Source of the DNA: Bacillus sp. ISL-34
Lineage (GTDB): Bacteria > Bacillota > Bacilli > Bacillales > DSM-1321
Direction: 5' to 3'
NCBI RefSeq assembly: GCF_018613325.1
Contig: NZ_JAGGQJ010000017.1
Span: 1-64,000, forward strand
DNA length: 64,000 nt
How positions within the stretch are numbered: position 1 is the stretch's first letter; each line of letters opens with the position of its first letter. Shown here piece after piece: positions 54,035 through 64,000 of this stretch. A model generated the notes under the pieces. That model searched no databases. It saw only the letters and a program-made list of their open reading frames with translations, and was not told where the DNA came from. Both the position numbers and the translations under genes were made by a program.

Positions 54035-55729
54035 TCATTTTTCGGTAATGAACTTTTCTACCATTTCTTCTAAAATGGCCGATTCTTTTGCTAAATCTTC
54101 ATTTTGTTCCTTCAATCCAGTCATTATGGTACTTTGTTGAATGGCAGCTGCCGAGATTTGCTCCGTTGTTGCGACTCCTTCTTCTGATATCGCCGCAATT
54201 TCCTGAATGGATGCCAGGCTTTCATCCGAAGACTCATTGATTTTTTTCGAATGGGCGGCTAATTGTTCTGTTCCTTTCAGCAATTTCTCTACGGATTCAA
54301 AGATCTTATTGAAAATCTCGCCATTGTTTTCCACTAAGGAAACACCATTTAATATATCCTGAAAACTCTCATCATTATTTTGGATGACTTTGGCTGTTTG
54401 TTCATTAATCCGCATAATGGATTCTGAAATGATATCGATGGATTCATCTGTTTGCACGGCCAGTTTTTGCACCTCTTGAGCGACTACGGCAAAGCCTCTG
54501 CCCGCATCCCCCGCCCGTGCCGCTTCAATGGAGGCATTAAGGGATAGCAGGTTCGTTTGAGAAGCAATCATCCTTATTAGTCCGATCACTTCATTTATCT
54601 TCACTACATCCTCTTCCAGGCTCACCAAATTGGCTTTATTCGCTTGGCCGTTTTCCATGATTTTATCCATCTGGCTCGTTACATCTTGCACTTGCTTACT
54701 TCCTTGTTCAGCAAGTGTATTCGTATGCATGGTAAATTCATTCATTTCATTCGTTTGCTCGTTCATTAAACGGATTGTATCCGATAAGTCACTGATCATA
54801 TTGGATATTCGGTCAATATGATGGGCACGTTCTTCTGAAGCTTTTGCTTCTTCCGTTGTCCCAGTCACTATCTGGCCATAGGATTCCACCATCTCTTCAA
54901 AGGATTGTTGAATGGACACTGTCGTTTGATTCATCGTTTGAGCATGTTCACGGACATTTTTGATAATATGGGCCAAACTTAATCTCATATCTTCAAACCC
55001 ATTTGAAAGGTCCCCAATCTCATCTCGTCTATCAACGGGAATCGATTTACTTAAGTCCCCTTTTGCCATTTCATTCGTGTAACCGACAAGTTCATTGACG
55101 GGTCCCGAGATCTTTTTCCCGATGACAACGGAGCATAGCACCCCCAATATAATGGCACTTGCAAGAAATAAGATATTGTAGAATATCATTGTGCTTTTCA
55201 ATTCATCAATGAATTTTGCATCCATATCGATTCCGACAATCGCGTCCGTTCCTTCGATTGGTGTAAAGTATGACTTGTGTGTACCCCACTTATCTTTATA
55301 TACTTCACTTAATACATCTTCTTTCCCATTTATCGATTTTGCCTGCTCCGGCGTGAAGGGGGATTCCACCATGTAGTCCTCGCTGCCGTTCAAGGCTACA
55401 ATCATGTCGGTATCATTCTCCCGCTTCAAAACATAAACATATTCGATTCCCTTTTTATCTTTAACGAAGGCATCTAACTTCCGCTTGATCTCTTCTCCCC
55501 GTACCGAAGCTTTGTTTATCAAAGTGGGATTGAGGCTTGCTGCCAAACTGTGGGCATTTTCAGAAAGACGATCATCGAATTGCGGAAGGACATTCTCATT
55601 GATCATTTTATTAGTAATATAGGAAAAGCAAAGACCCATGGCCCCTGCGAAAAGTACGAAAGGAATAATATAAAACAAGAATAGTTTTGCCAATAGAGAT
55701 TTTTTAGGATTCAGCTTTGAATATCTCAT
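54035..55729 (-). CDS. Methyl-accepting chemotaxis protein
   Basis: A transmembrane chemoreceptor of 564 residues. TM1 (about 17-38), an extracytoplasmic Cache-like sensor (about 40-185), TM2 (about 188-210), HAMP (about 210-262) and a long coiled-coil signalling domain with the hairpin tip [21 protein letters not shown]. No C-terminal tethering motif. The second of two near ATG codons (55729) has the better spacing from AGGGGG. It starts 12 bases after an ATP-grasp gene and forms an operon with it. The ligand is unknown. Confidence 0.88.
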   Translation of the reverse strand: MRYSKLNPKKSLLAKLFLFYIIPFVLFAGAMGLCFSYITNKMINENVLPQFDDRLSENAHSLAASLNPTLINKASVRGEEIKRKLDAFVKDKKGIEYVYVLKRENDTDMIVALNGSEDYMVESPFTPEQAKSINGKEDVLSEVYKDKWGTHKSYFTPIEGTDAIVGIDMDAKFIDELKSTMIFYNILFLASAIILGVLCSVVIGKKISGPVNELVGYTNEMAKGDLSKSIPVDRRDEIGDLSNGFEDMRLSLAHIIKNVREHAQTMNQTTVSIQQSFEEMVESYGQIVTGTTEEAKASEERAHHIDRISNMISDLSDTIRLMNEQTNEMNEFTMHTNTLAEQGSKQVQDVTSQMDKIMENGQANKANLVSLEEDVVKINEVIGLIRMIASQTNLLSLNASIEAARAGDAGRGFAVVAQEVQKLAVQTDESIDIISESIMRINEQTAKVIQNNDESFQDILNGVSLVENNGEIFNKIFESVEKLLKGTEQLAAHSKKINESSDESLASIQEIAAISEEGVATTEQISAAAIQQSTIMTGLKEQNEDLAKESAILEEMVEKFITEK

Positions 55730-55741
55730 TTCCATGCCCCC

Positions 55742-56911
55742 TTAGTTAAAAACCAGATGTTTTATAGTCAAATATGGTATTAAGTCCAAATGAAGCAATT
55801 GGAGATTTTTATTCAAATCCTCACTTCTATAAAAGATGATTGCCATGCTCCGGTCATTTTGCAAAGGAAGCTGCCTATATTCCATGACATGTTCGAATTC
55901 ATGGCGAAGTCCGTCATGATCAATGCGTGCAACATCTTCCAGATTTATTTCCAGCGGAACCTCTGCAAAGAAAAAGCTATATATATGATCGTCCATCTCT
56001 TCCAATATCCGATTCCAATCGGGTTTCGTCCCAGAAAAATAGTGTTCGTACATATTCATTCCATAGGCATGGTAACCTAGATCCGTTGTACCCGCCCCAG
56101 CAAAACGCAAGGGATTGATTTCGATCGGTATCACCCGGTTTCCTTTTTTGCGAATTTCAAAGTGTACAGGGTAATTCCTAAGTGGAAGGACCGTTTGGAT
56201 ATTCCTCATGAACTTTAGTGCATCATGATAGATTTCATTAATGGCCAGCTTGGAAGTATAATAAATTCGATCGGAAGTATCGTAATCATCCTTGAATAAT
56301 CGTTTGAAGACATTCAAAATGACCGGTTCACCATCTTGATTGTAATAACCATCAATGGCATACTCTTCACCCTGAATCCACTCTTCTATTAAAACGGTCT
56401 GGGAACCGATCACCTCTGAATCATATAATCCATCCGAATGAAGTAAATCCGCTTTAAGCTGGTTCACGGCTATATCCCAATCCTGCTCATTCTTGACTTT
56501 GTGCACCCCTACACTTGAATAGCCAATATTGGGTTTGATAACTACCGGAAACGGTATTTGATTTTTATCCAGGTCACTTATTATGGATAAATCAATATCT
56601 TGGAAATAGAAATCAGGATATATAGATTTCGTCAAATTTCGTACCTGACTCTTATCCTTCAATAACTTTGACCATATGTATTCATTGCTATTCGGTTGAA
56701 AATGACCTAATAATGTTATGCCATTTTCGGAGTTTGTTAGAATTCTTTTGTCCATTTCCATGGACTTGAAAAATTCGGTATCCTTTTGAATGTTTAGCTT
56801 TTCTGATGTGAATCCGTCTCCCCATTGCCCTTGTTCCAATACTGGAATTTGCCTTTCCTCTAACACCTTTAGAAGAATTGGCGACACAATGGACTCATTC
56901 AAAATAATCAT
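55742..56911 (-). CDS. ATP-grasp domain protein
   Basis: A 389-residue ATP-grasp ligase-like protein. The nucleotide-binding region shows VVIKPNIGYSSVGVHKV, LIEEWIQGEEYAIDGYY and metal-binding EINPLRFAGAGTTD near residue 265. Family members join carboxylates to amines or other nucleophiles, including amino-acid ligases. The ATG at 56911 follows AGGTGG; a GTG three codons upstream overlaps that site. It is the first gene of a two-gene operon with the chemoreceptor. Substrate unknown. Confidence 0.8.
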   Translation of the reverse strand: MIILNESIVSPILLKVLEERQIPVLEQGQWGDGFTSEKLNIQKDTEFFKSMEMDKRILTNSENGITLLGHFQPNSNEYIWSKLLKDKSQVRNLTKSIYPDFYFQDIDLSIISDLDKNQIPFPVVIKPNIGYSSVGVHKVKNEQDWDIAVNQLKADLLHSDGLYDSEVIGSQTVLIEEWIQGEEYAIDGYYNQDGEPVILNVFKRLFKDDYDTSDRIYYTSKLAINEIYHDALKFMRNIQTVLPLRNYPVHFEIRKKGNRVIPIEINPLRFAGAGTTDLGYHAYGMNMYEHYFSGTKPDWNRILEEMDDHIYSFFFAEVPLEINLEDVARIDHDGLRHEFEHVMEYRQLPLQNDRSMAIIFYRSEDLNKNLQLLHLDLIPYLTIKHLVFN

Positions 56912-57159
56912 TTTTTCCACCTAACTTATACTGTTTTTTGTATCTCCATATTTAATCGGTTAAAACCGGTAAGTTTTTAGCGTAAATAGGTATTTATTAT
57001 TAAAAAGGAATTAAAAAGCAAGATTTAACTGTGCCTTTTTACCTATACCACTTGACATAATGGTCATTTGGGACATGAAAAAAAGCCCAGATCTAGCCTT
57101 GAGGTCCTTACACATACCATCGAATATTTAATTTTCTTGTATCTTCATTAAAAAAAGCC

Positions 57160-57177
57160 GACACTATTTTAAGTGTC
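57160..57177 (-). terminator. Terminator-like hairpin
   Basis: GACACT / AGTGTC stem, then GGCTTTTTTT on the minus strand. It would end minus-strand transcription coming from the 57.3-57.8 kb fragment. Confidence 0.55.
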
Positions 57178-57336
57178 CGCCGCATTTTTTCAACTTTATC
57201 ATTCAGAAAAGGTTCACACGAATTTTCGTGGAATAACTAAGACTAAATAGAAAAAATGCTCAGGAGTTCATATTCAATTCATAACTTCTTTATATACTTA
57301 TCCTGTAATAAATATCAAGAAAGGATGTATTTACAT

Positions 57337-57405
57337 ATGTCAGAAGAAAAATCAAAAAGGATGGCGGATAACTCATTAAAGATAACCCTTTACCCTCAAT
57401 TTTAA
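57337..57405 (+). pseudogene. 5' remnant of a small gene
   Basis: AAGAAAGGATG precedes an ATG that opens MSEEKSKRMADNSLK and then runs into unrelated sequence and a stop after 22 codons. It looks like the intact start of a hydrophilic protein gene whose remainder was replaced. Confidence 0.4.
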
Positions 57406-57770
57406 CCCCTCTACTCCATTCACGAGTGATTTTCAATTCATTATTTATGGTGGATATTGTGAGCTCTCCCTCTTTCTCATAAATTTTAGAGGAATTCTCA
57501 TCATACACCTTTAATACAGTTGTGTATGTGTAATCTATTGTTCCATTCTCATTTATACTTTGTTCTTCAAGATTCACATCTAGTACTTCAATGCTTTTTT
57601 TAAGTTCTTTTGCTACCAGATCTGGTATTTGATATTTACGGTCAGCGATTTCAGCTTTAAATTGTTCTTCGGATACATATCCTTTAATATTATCTGCTAT
57701 TTCATCAAAAGTTGGAGGATTGGATGGATCTTTAATGGTATATAGTGCTGTATAGTAAGGGTTTTGCTGT
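57377..57770 (-). pseudogene. Fragment of an unrecognised protein gene
   Basis: The minus strand encodes about 130 plausible residues (TFDEIADNIKGYVSEEQFKA at the start; ELKITREWSRGVKIEGKG near the end). The frame continues past both ends only into neighbouring fragments, so start and end are missing. The composition suggests an extracytoplasmic beta-rich domain. I do not recognise it. Confidence 0.5.
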
Positions 57771-58023
57771 AACAAGGGACCACAAAACCCAAGCATTAAT
57801 TAAGAAATTAGGTGGTTGGTATAAATGTGCTTATGGAGAACGATTTATTTGCGAAGGTAGTCCGCACTGGAAAGGTTGGAGTATCTTAGATTACGTAACT
57901 GAAGGGGCAACTAAAAAGGTACAGGTAATCAAGGGACAAGCGTCGTATATGATAGATAGAAATTTAATTCGTCATACTAAAAACTCCACTTTATCTGGAT
58001 ATGTATTCTACTATAACGGATAA
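57771..58023 (+). pseudogene. 3' fragment of an unrecognised gene
   Basis: About 83 residues (TRDHKTQALIKKLGGWYKCA at the start, ending in a YVFYYNG stretch and TAA) without a ribosome site or proper start. It begins where the opposite-strand fragment ends. It is probably the C-terminus of a gene truncated by rearrangement. Confidence 0.45.
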
Positions 58024-58152
58024 AAAAAGCGGTTTGTAATATTCAAACCAAGGCTATTAATCTGCACTGTTCCCGTTGTAGGACATATCTTCAAGAATCG
58101 GGCGCTATAATGGAATAGAAATGAACAAACTTCTTTATTAAAAAGTAACTTG

Positions 58153-58209
58153 ATATATTAGGAGCGTGTTTTAATCAATCTTTTTTTTCAACACACGCTC
58201 CTAATATAT
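58153..58209. repeat. Perfect 17-bp inverted repeat with T-rich loop
   Basis: ATATATTAGGAGCGTGT and ACACGCTCCTAATATAT are perfect complements separated by 23 bases containing TTTTTTTT. It could be a strong RNA hairpin or the fused ends of a lost element. Confidence 0.7.
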
Positions 58210-58459
58210 GTGCTTTAGACGAATAATTTATAGAGTAACTCATCCAAGAATTATTTTTTAAATTTACGTTTGGACCCAATTGATACTATTAACCTAAATG
58301 AACAAATTTTTTTATCTTTCATAAACAGGACATCTAAAATTAAAAAATGGATAAAAGTAGGCTGAAGCACAAAGAAAAATACCGATATTATAATCTAATT
58401 AAAGCAAACTTACAATTATAAGGAGTTTCCACACCACTCCTCTTTTGGCCTAATGAAAC

Positions 58460-58531
58460 TTACCCATTGTTCTTAGTCCGCACCTGTTCCAGAGCGAGGT
58501 TATCTTTAATTCATTTCTCTATCGTAGACAT
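58460..58531 (-). pseudogene. Short coding remnant with a stop
   Basis: The minus strand reads MSTIEK, TGA, then IKDNLALEQVRTKNNG and a stop. A tryptophan-to-stop change would explain the TGA. Too short to name. Confidence 0.25.
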
Positions 58532-58687
58532 TCTTTTTAGACATAAAAATACCCCTATAGAGAATATTATCTAAAGGGATATTTTCAATGTTACATAACA
58601 TGATGATTTAGAATAAAGTTTGATTAAAACACTTTTAAAAAGGTAAGTAGGCCTATTGGGTTCAGCTCACCTAATAATCCGCTTTTT

Positions 58688-59059
58688 TTATTTCCGCCAA
58701 AAAGTTGAACAGTCTTCCTTATCCAAAATATTAAACTCGATCATTTTTTCAAGTAATGAGTAATCAACCGGACTATCCCACTTGATACGTACCAACTGCT
58801 TGGTATGATCATAGCCAGCCTGCAAGATTTCATCAGAAAAATGATCAATCCCTGCCTTTTCAGGGGCAACAGCCAAATGATGTTTGGCTACACTAAAGCC
58901 AATAATATATGTGCCATGATCGGTAAACATAGGCTGATTCCACGCAATTTTCGGCATTAAATTTGGAAATTTCTTAGTTACCCAAGCCAAAACTTCTTCC
59001 GTTCGGTCCCTATGTTGCGGGTTATCAATATTCGCTAAAAATTCTGCAAAAGATTCCAT
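58688..59059 (-). CDS. fra: Frataxin-like iron chaperone (Fra/YdhG, DUF1801)
   Basis: A 123-residue cytoplasmic protein of the DUF1801 fold, with the length and pattern of B. subtilis Fra (YdhG), which delivers iron to Fe-S cluster and haem assembly. Recognisable segments are PKIAWNQPMFTDHGTYIIGF and HLAVAPEKAGIDHF. The ATG at 59059 has GGAGG upstream. It is a single-gene unit. Confidence 0.8.
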   Translation of the reverse strand: MESFAEFLANIDNPQHRDRTEEVLAWVTKKFPNLMPKIAWNQPMFTDHGTYIIGFSVAKHHLAVAPEKAGIDHFSDEILQAGYDHTKQLVRIKWDSPVDYSLLEKMIEFNILDKEDCSTFWRK

Positions 59060-59315
59060 GTCATTCCTCCTAAAATTAATAATTATTTATGAAATATGTA
59101 ATTTTTCATGCCAATTCGCCATTTCATCAATTGAACCATTCGAAACATCATCCGTATCATCAATAATTTAATGCCTTATGGATTATGCTCTTAAAGATGC
59201 CGTGATTACCTACCGATGGATTCTTTATATACATTGCCCACCGATTTCTATTCCTCGGCCTGCTTTAAATCACTTGTCAACTTGAGAGGTTCTCGTTCTT
59301 TTAGACATAAAAAAA
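59060..59315. other. Intergenic region upstream of fra
   Basis: No gene can be supported. It contains the fra promoter area and faint coding-like traces on the minus strand that I could not assign. Confidence 0.4.
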
Positions 59316-59347
59316 CACCCCTTTAGCTAATCATAGCCAAAGGGGTG
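59316..59347 (-). terminator. Terminator of glmS
   Basis: CACCCCTTT / AAAGGGGTG with an inner GCTA/TAGC pair; minus-strand TTTTTTTATG follows. Confidence 0.9.
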
Positions 59348-59417
59348 AAGCTTCACAACTTTTTTATAAACAGTCAAACTTTAAAATCTACATAACATAC
59401 ATTGCATTCATTCCAAC

Positions 59418-61220
59418 TTACTCAACCGTTACACTTTTCGCAAGATTACGTGGTTTATCCACGTCACATTCGCGGTGCAAGGCTGCGTAGTAAGCAATGA
59501 GCTGCAGCGGGATAACAGAGATAAGGGGTGTTAATAGTTCATTCACTTCCGGGATGACGAAACGGTCATCCTCTTCTTCCAGCCCCTTCATGGAAATGAT
59601 GCAAGGGTTGGCGCCACGGGCAACCACTTCCTTTACATTACCACGGATGCTTAGGTTGACACCCGCTTGCGTAGCAAGGGCGATGACAGGTGTACCTTCT
59701 TCAATCAAGGCGATCGTTCCATGTTTAAGCTCACCGCCAGCAAAGCCCTCCGCCTGGATGTATGAAATTTCCTTCAGCTTAAGGGCCCCTTCAAGCACAA
59801 CATAGTAGTCAAGGGAACGGCCGATGAAGAAGCAGTTTCTCGTAACTGACAAATATTCACGTGCAATGTCTTCCATCTCTTCTTTCGAATCACATAGGGC
59901 TTCCATTGCCGTCGCAACGATTCCAAGCTCTTTTACAAGGTCGAAATCATACTCCATGTTACGGAATTGGCCAGTCACATTCGCTAAGATCGATAAGACT
60001 GCCACTTGGGCTGTGTAGGCCTTTGTAGAGGCAACGGCAATTTCAGGGCCAGCATGCAGCAAGAGCGTGTAATCCGCTTCACGTGACAATGTAGAGCCAG
60101 GTACGTTCGTGATAGTCAGGGCTTTATGACCAAGCGCTTTGATGGACACTAACACGGCACGGCTGTCTGCAGTTTCACCACTTTGTGAAATGAAGATGAA
60201 TAACGGTTTTTTCGATAATAACGGCATATTGTAAGTGAATTCAGATGCCACATGGACTTCAACCGGAATTTCAGTCATTTTTTCGATGAATTGCTTACCA
60301 ATCAACCCTGCATGATAGCTGGTTCCGCAAGCAATGATATAAATACGGTCAGCCTCACTTACGGCCTCAGTAATGTTATAATCGATTGCAAGTTTACCTT
60401 CTTCATTTTGGTATGCTTGAATGATTTTACGTATTACCGCTGGCTGCTCGTCGACTTCTTTGAGCATATAGTGAGGATACGTACCTTTTTCAATATCACT
60501 TGCATCCAGTTCAGCAGTGTATGGAGCACGCATAACTTCTTCGTTGGAAAGGTTCTTGATCGTTACCTTTTCATTTGTCACGATAACCATTTCCTTATCC
60601 ATCAGTTCAAGGAATTGATCTGTGACTTGCAACATGGCCATTGCATCCGAAGCGACAACGTTAAAGTCTTTTCCGACACCGATTAGCAGCGGGCTTTTAT
60701 TTTTTGCGACTAAGATGGTTTCATCGTTTTCAGCATCCAATAGGGCAATGGCATATGACCCCTCTAATAGAGTGAGTGTTTGACGGAACGCCTCTTCCAC
60801 TTCCATGCCCTCGTTTACGAACTTCTCTATGAGTTGAACGATGACTTCCGTATCCGTTTCACTTTTAAAGGCAACATCCTTCAAATATTCACGTTTTAGA
60901 ATCGCATAGTTTTCAATGACCCCATTATGAACTAAAGTCAATCGACCTGAATTACTTTGGTGAGGATGGGCATTTTCACGGCTTGGCACACCATGGGTGG
61001 CCCAGCGCGTATGTCCTATTCCAGTATGTGCCATAGTATTTTCATCAACGGCTTCGCGTAAGTCCGCGATTCTTCCCTTTTCCTTAAAGATTGTAACGCC
61101 TGCTTCATTTCTCACAGCAATCCCTGAGGAGTCATAACCGCGATATTCAAGTTTTTCAAGACCTTTTAATAAAATTTCCTTTGCATCGTTAAGTCCAATA
61201 TATCCAACAATTCCACACAT
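59418..61220 (-). CDS. glmS: Glutamine--fructose-6-phosphate aminotransferase
   Basis: Makes glucosamine-6-P for cell-wall synthesis. It has 600 residues: a glutaminase domain starting MCGIVGYIG, whose Cys becomes N-terminal after Met removal, and two SIS domains (about 280-590). The ATG at 61220 with GGAGGAG is correct; the frame extends upstream by 14 unrelated codons. A glmS ribozyme lies 90-270 bases upstream and gives feedback by glucosamine-6-P. Confidence 0.97.
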   Translation of the reverse strand: MCGIVGYIGLNDAKEILLKGLEKLEYRGYDSSGIAVRNEAGVTIFKEKGRIADLREAVDENTMAHTGIGHTRWATHGVPSRENAHPHQSNSGRLTLVHNGVIENYAILKREYLKDVAFKSETDTEVIVQLIEKFVNEGMEVEEAFRQTLTLLEGSYAIALLDAENDETILVAKNKSPLLIGVGKDFNVVASDAMAMLQVTDQFLELMDKEMVIVTNEKVTIKNLSNEEVMRAPYTAELDASDIEKGTYPHYMLKEVDEQPAVIRKIIQAYQNEEGKLAIDYNITEAVSEADRIYIIACGTSYHAGLIGKQFIEKMTEIPVEVHVASEFTYNMPLLSKKPLFIFISQSGETADSRAVLVSIKALGHKALTITNVPGSTLSREADYTLLLHAGPEIAVASTKAYTAQVAVLSILANVTGQFRNMEYDFDLVKELGIVATAMEALCDSKEEMEDIAREYLSVTRNCFFIGRSLDYYVVLEGALKLKEISYIQAEGFAGGELKHGTIALIEEGTPVIALATQAGVNLSIRGNVKEVVARGANPCIISMKGLEEEDDRFVIPEVNELLTPLISVIPLQLIAYYAALHRECDVDKPRNLAKSVTVE

Positions 61221-61313
61221 AATTTCTGCTCCTCCAACCGATTCGAGGGAACAGGAATGCACGGGGGCATCCCTGCCCCCTCATCTCTGATATATATTTT
61301 TATAAAGGAAATG

Positions 61314-61491
61314 CCTTAAAGCACTTTTTCCCTTTGTGCATTTCCAACCCTTTGTGCAGTAAGTTGCCCTACTGTTTTAAGATTGGAATTACTGCGGCTG
61401 TGCACTTCAGCCGGGAGGTATCCGCCGATCATTCGATAAACCTCCTCCTCGTCAACTAAGCCATTTCTCGTCCAGACTTAGTTCAGGCGCT
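61314..61491 (-). ncRNA. glmS ribozyme-riboswitch
   Basis: On the minus strand the region begins AGCGCCTGAACTAAGTCTGG and contains GACGAGGAGGAGGTTTATCG, GGATACCTCCCGGCTGA, CAGTAGGGCAACTTACTG and a closing GGGAAAAAGTGCTTTAAGG. These are the conserved P1, core, P2, P3 and P4 parts of the glmS ribozyme. Glucosamine-6-P triggers self-cleavage at the 5' edge and lowers glmS expression. Confidence 0.95.
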
Positions 61492-61642
61492 TTTGTGAAT
61501 CCGTTTCTCCTTGCCTACCCTCCTTTTTAACACAACCCTTTTCAGAATATGAGTTGTAAATCAGGATAATCATACCTTAAACAAGGGACATAGGTCAATT
61601 CTTTATTACCTAGACCTAAAAAAAAGAACTTCTTTATAAAAA

Positions 61643-61678
61643 TATGCATAAAAGGAAATTTCGTTCCTTTTATGCATA
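61643..61678 (-). terminator. Terminator of glmM
   Basis: A 15-bp stem TATGCATAAAAGGAA / TTCCTTTTATGCATA with a 6-base loop, then TTTTTATAAAG on the minus strand. Confidence 0.88.
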
Positions 61679-61685
61679 GGATTGG

Positions 61686-63035
61686 TTATTCGTTTATTCC
61701 CATTTCCGCTCTTACAACTGCGACGATGCGATCTACATAATTAGTGCATTCCTCAGCTGTCGGTGCTTCAGCCATAACACGGACTAGCGGTTCAGTACCG
61801 GATGGTCTCACCAAAATACGACCGTTTCCGTTCATTTCCCCTTCAACTGCCTTGATGACTTCCTGTACCTTTTCATTATCGGTTACAGCGTGTTTATCGG
61901 TAACTCTGACATTGATCAGCGTTTGTGGATATTTCTTCATCTCGCCAGCAAGCTCCGATAAGGTTTTTTGGGTATCACTCATGATGTTCACAAGCTGTAA
62001 GCCCGTCAATAAGCCATCACCTGTCGTGTTATAGTCCAGGAAGATGATATGTCCGGATTGTTCGCCGCCAAGGTTATAGCCGCCTTTTCGCATCTCCTCG
62101 ACCACATAGCGATCCCCCACTGCCGTTTGGGCGCTTTGTATACCATGCTCTTCAAGACCTTTATAAAAGCCAAGGTTGCTCATGATCGTAGAAACCACTG
62201 TTCCCTGTTTCAGGCGGTTATTTTCTTTCAAGTATTTCGCACAAATATACATGATTTGGTCGCCGTCCACTATATTTCCTTTTTCATCTATTGCAATGAC
62301 ACGGTCTCCGTCACCATCGAAAGCAAGTCCAACATCCGCACCTTTTTCTTTTAAGAATTCAGCAAGTGCTTCAGGGTGGGTGGAACCTACCTTATCATTA
62401 ATGTTCAAGCCATTGGGCGATGCCCCCATTGTAGAGATGTCTGCATCAAGATCTGCAAACAGATGCATGGCCAAGGCAGATGTCGCCCCATGTGCACAAT
62501 CAAGAGCGACATGAATGCCTGTAAAGTCTTCATCCACTGATTGTTTCAAGTACTGGAGATACTTTTGCCCTCCTTCGAAATAATCGTTCAAATGGCCTAA
62601 ATCTCCGCCAACCGGGCGTGGAAGTTCATCCTTTTCCATATCTAATAGTGCTTCAATTTCGGCTTCTTGATCATCGGATAACTTAAACCCATCCGGTCCA
62701 AAGAACTTAATGCCATTATCCGCTACCGGATTATGCGAAGCGGAAATCATGACACCTGCTTCAGCACTTAAGGCCTTTGTTAAATAGGCAACTCCCGGTG
62801 TCGAAATGACACCAAGGCGCATCACTTCAGCCCCAATGGATAAAAGTCCGGCAACAAGCGCACCTTCCAGCATTTCACCTGAAATACGAGTATCGCGCCC
62901 TATCAGCACTTTGGGTTTTTCTGTATTTCTAGTAAGAACATAGCCACCAAAACGGCCTAGTTTAAATGCCAACTCCGGTGTTAATTCGCTATTCGCTATA
63001 CCCCTGACTCCGTCTGTTCCAAAATATTTACCCAT
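61686..63035 (-). CDS. glmM: Phosphoglucosamine mutase
   Basis: Interconverts glucosamine-6-P and glucosamine-1-P for UDP-GlcNAc synthesis. It has 449 residues: [11 protein letters not shown] at the start, the phosphoserine loop [15 protein letters not shown] (Ser near 101), the metal loop DGDGDR and the C-terminal [11 protein letters not shown]. It also binds and inhibits CdaA in B. subtilis. It starts 56 bases after cdaR. Confidence 0.97.
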   Translation of the reverse strand: MGKYFGTDGVRGIANSELTPELAFKLGRFGGYVLTRNTEKPKVLIGRDTRISGEMLEGALVAGLLSIGAEVMRLGVISTPGVAYLTKALSAEAGVMISASHNPVADNGIKFFGPDGFKLSDDQEAEIEALLDMEKDELPRPVGGDLGHLNDYFEGGQKYLQYLKQSVDEDFTGIHVALDCAHGATSALAMHLFADLDADISTMGASPNGLNINDKVGSTHPEALAEFLKEKGADVGLAFDGDGDRVIAIDEKGNIVDGDQIMYICAKYLKENNRLKQGTVVSTIMSNLGFYKGLEEHGIQSAQTAVGDRYVVEEMRKGGYNLGGEQSGHIIFLDYNTTGDGLLTGLQLVNIMSDTQKTLSELAGEMKKYPQTLINVRVTDKHAVTDNEKVQEVIKAVEGEMNGNGRILVRPSGTEPLVRVMAEAPTAEECTNYVDRIVAVVRAEMGINE

Positions 63036-63091
63036 CTTTATCGCTCCTTCTTCGAATCGTTACTGAATTAAATGATGATGTTAAAGGAAGG

Positions 63092-64000
63092 TCATGTCTC
63101 TTCGTCTTTTTGTGTGATGGTGACCGAAATCGTTTTAGAATCCAGTTCCCATTCCACTCCCTCTGGCACTGATACCGCCAAATCCACATCATGCGTACCT
63201 TCATCTAAATTACTCACATCTACTGTAAGATTAATGTCGTCTTTAGTTATTTTCTTCAAATCATCCGCCTCACCAAGCAAAGTGATGCTAGTTACATCGG
63301 ATTCCAATTCGGCCTCTTGGTCATCCTGTATGCCCACAGGCACTATTTGTATATTGTTGAATGTTTTAGACTCAATGGCAGCCGGTTCATCTTTTTCTGC
63401 TTCTTCTTCGACCACTTGTTCTTCTTGTTTTTGTTCAGTTTCAGTTTCTGGTTCTTCCTCTTCTACGACTGGCTCTGCATTCTCTTCATCTACATCAACT
63501 TTCTCTGTGCGAATCTTGACCTTTACCTTACCCAAGGACATTTTTTGTACACTTTCCGGTTTATTAAGATCGAGTTCCAGTTCTGTATCACCATCAATTT
63601 TCGAGATATTTACAGGAAGATTTATTTCATCTATTTTCTCCAGATCCGTTTCCGAACCAAATAAGGTGACCTCTTTTGGGTCGACACTCATACTCGTGAT
63701 CCTGATGCCATCCTTAGCCTTGCCAGTTTGCTTCGGTGCTATCGACACCGTCTTGGAAGGAATGCTCACTTTTAAGGAAACGTCAACGGAAGATGGCTCG
63801 ATCGTGACATCCAGCTTATTCAAGTCCCTGTCTAGGGCTTTAACGGTTGCCTTGCCGTTCACCGTTTCGTTAAGTCCCTTACTTATTTCAAGGTTTGCCT
63901 TTACATAGGAAATTTGTTCAATCGCATCTTTAGCACCCGTTATTTTGACAGTTTTCGGGCTGACTGTTGGCTGACCAGCGGTATATCCCTCTTCAAGTAA
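63092..64000 (-). CDS. cdaR: CdaR (YbbR) regulator of c-di-AMP cyclase, partial
   Basis: The C-terminal 302 residues of CdaR; the gene runs off the right edge of the window. The visible part holds several YbbR repeats (VKITGAKDAI, ITSMSVDPKEVTLFGSETDLEKI). A glutamate-rich insert (about 40 residues, near 63400-63520) interrupts the third repeat. CdaR is a membrane-anchored extracytoplasmic regulator of CdaA. Gene order cdaR-glmM-glmS is conserved in bacilli. Confidence 0.9.
   Translation of the reverse strand, partial: LLEEGYTAGQPTVSPKTVKITGAKDAIEQISYVKANLEISKGLNETVNGKATVKALDRDLNKLDVTIEPSSVDVSLKVSIPSKTVSIAPKQTGKAKDGIRITSMSVDPKEVTLFGSETDLEKIDEINLPVNISKIDGDTELELDLNKPESVQKMSLGKVKVKIRTEKVDVDEENAEPVVEEEEPETETEQKQEEQVVEEEAEKDEPAAIESKTFNNIQIVPVGIQDDQEAELESDVTSITLLGEADDLKKITKDDINLTVDVSNLDEGTHDVDLAVSVPEGVEWELDSKTISVTITQKDEET

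Larger units (their letters stand above)
58024..58687. other. Intergenic region with inverted repeat and remnants
   Basis: It holds a long inverted repeat (58153-58209), a small hairpin AGGAGT/ACTCCT (58421-58441), a worn coding remnant (58460-58531) and a CCC/GGG hairpin near 58550-58580. No intact gene is visible. Confidence 0.5.

Noticed and set aside
63072-63908. 278-residue serine-rich open frame opposite cdaR
   Set aside because: It is the antisense of a well-supported gene; the serine richness mirrors Glu/Asp codons of cdaR.

Overview
The window reads as a chromosomal segment of a low-to-mid-GC, endospore-former-type member of the Bacillaceae. Protein sequences and gene neighbourhoods resemble Bacillus and Peribacillus (B. 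simplex group): a glmS ribozyme ahead of glmS, the cdaR-glmM-glmS order, nagA-nagB-nagR, sigma-B-type promoters, CsbD, YhfH-family peptides and a cspD-like gene. The genus is an inference. I see no rRNA, tRNA, CRISPR array, complete insertion sequence or prophage.

Layout. 0.4-6.6 kb: a carboxylesterase, a CsbD stress protein behind a sigma-B promoter, and a stress-signalling set (rsbY-like phosphatase with its own sigma-B promoter, CheR-type rsbM, hybrid kinase rsbK) matching the B. cereus route to sigma-B. 6.9-11.9 kb: a CNNM/CorC transporter with a MerR regulator, a Fur-boxed 39-residue zinc-ribbon peptide, a DUF4395 membrane protein and a decayed, Fur-boxed iron permease (efeU). 11.5-17 kb: a MarR/MFS efflux pair, peptide deformylase, an FtsH-like protease, a small zinc-finger protein and the remnant of an aromatic-acid transporter. 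17-22.8 kb: the N-acetylglucosamine regulon (nagE-type PTS permease divergent from nagA-nagB-nagR plus a SIS protein), with two NagR-type operators and a cre site between them. 23-28.7 kb: a MarR-MMPL exporter pair, a YtxH-like stress protein behind a sigma-B promoter, and a PrsA-like foldase. 29-33.4 kb: a polyamine ABC operon with its cupin regulator. 33.8-39.2 kb: hemY, a GNAT enzyme, a Na+/H+ antiporter and a lipid kinase. 39.7-40.5 kb: five tandem YhfH-like micro-genes. 40.6-48.3 kb: PucR regulator and reductive pyrimidine catabolism operon. 49-59 kb: hflX with a DnaA-box cluster just beyond its 3' end, cadCA metal efflux, a cold-shock gene, a chemoreceptor/ATP-grasp operon, a rearrangement scar and a frataxin-like gene. 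59.4-64 kb: glmS with its ribozyme, glmM and the C-terminal part of cdaR.

The genes meet in a few themes: amino-sugar flux (import and breakdown by nag, synthesis by glmM/glmS, c-di-AMP control by cdaR), general stress (RsbK/M/Y, CsbD, YtxH), metal balance (Fur sites, CorC, CadCA) and nitrogen scavenging (polyamine uptake, pyrimidine reduction).

The most unusual features are non-coding. At four intergenic loci a repeat payload lies between two near-identical copies of that locus's own terminator, and a fifth locus has one terminator followed by the same hairpin; a TAGACAAA-type element abuts the terminator at all five. A cluster of seven same-strand DnaA boxes lies at 48.8-49.0 kb, and five short YhfH genes sit in tandem.
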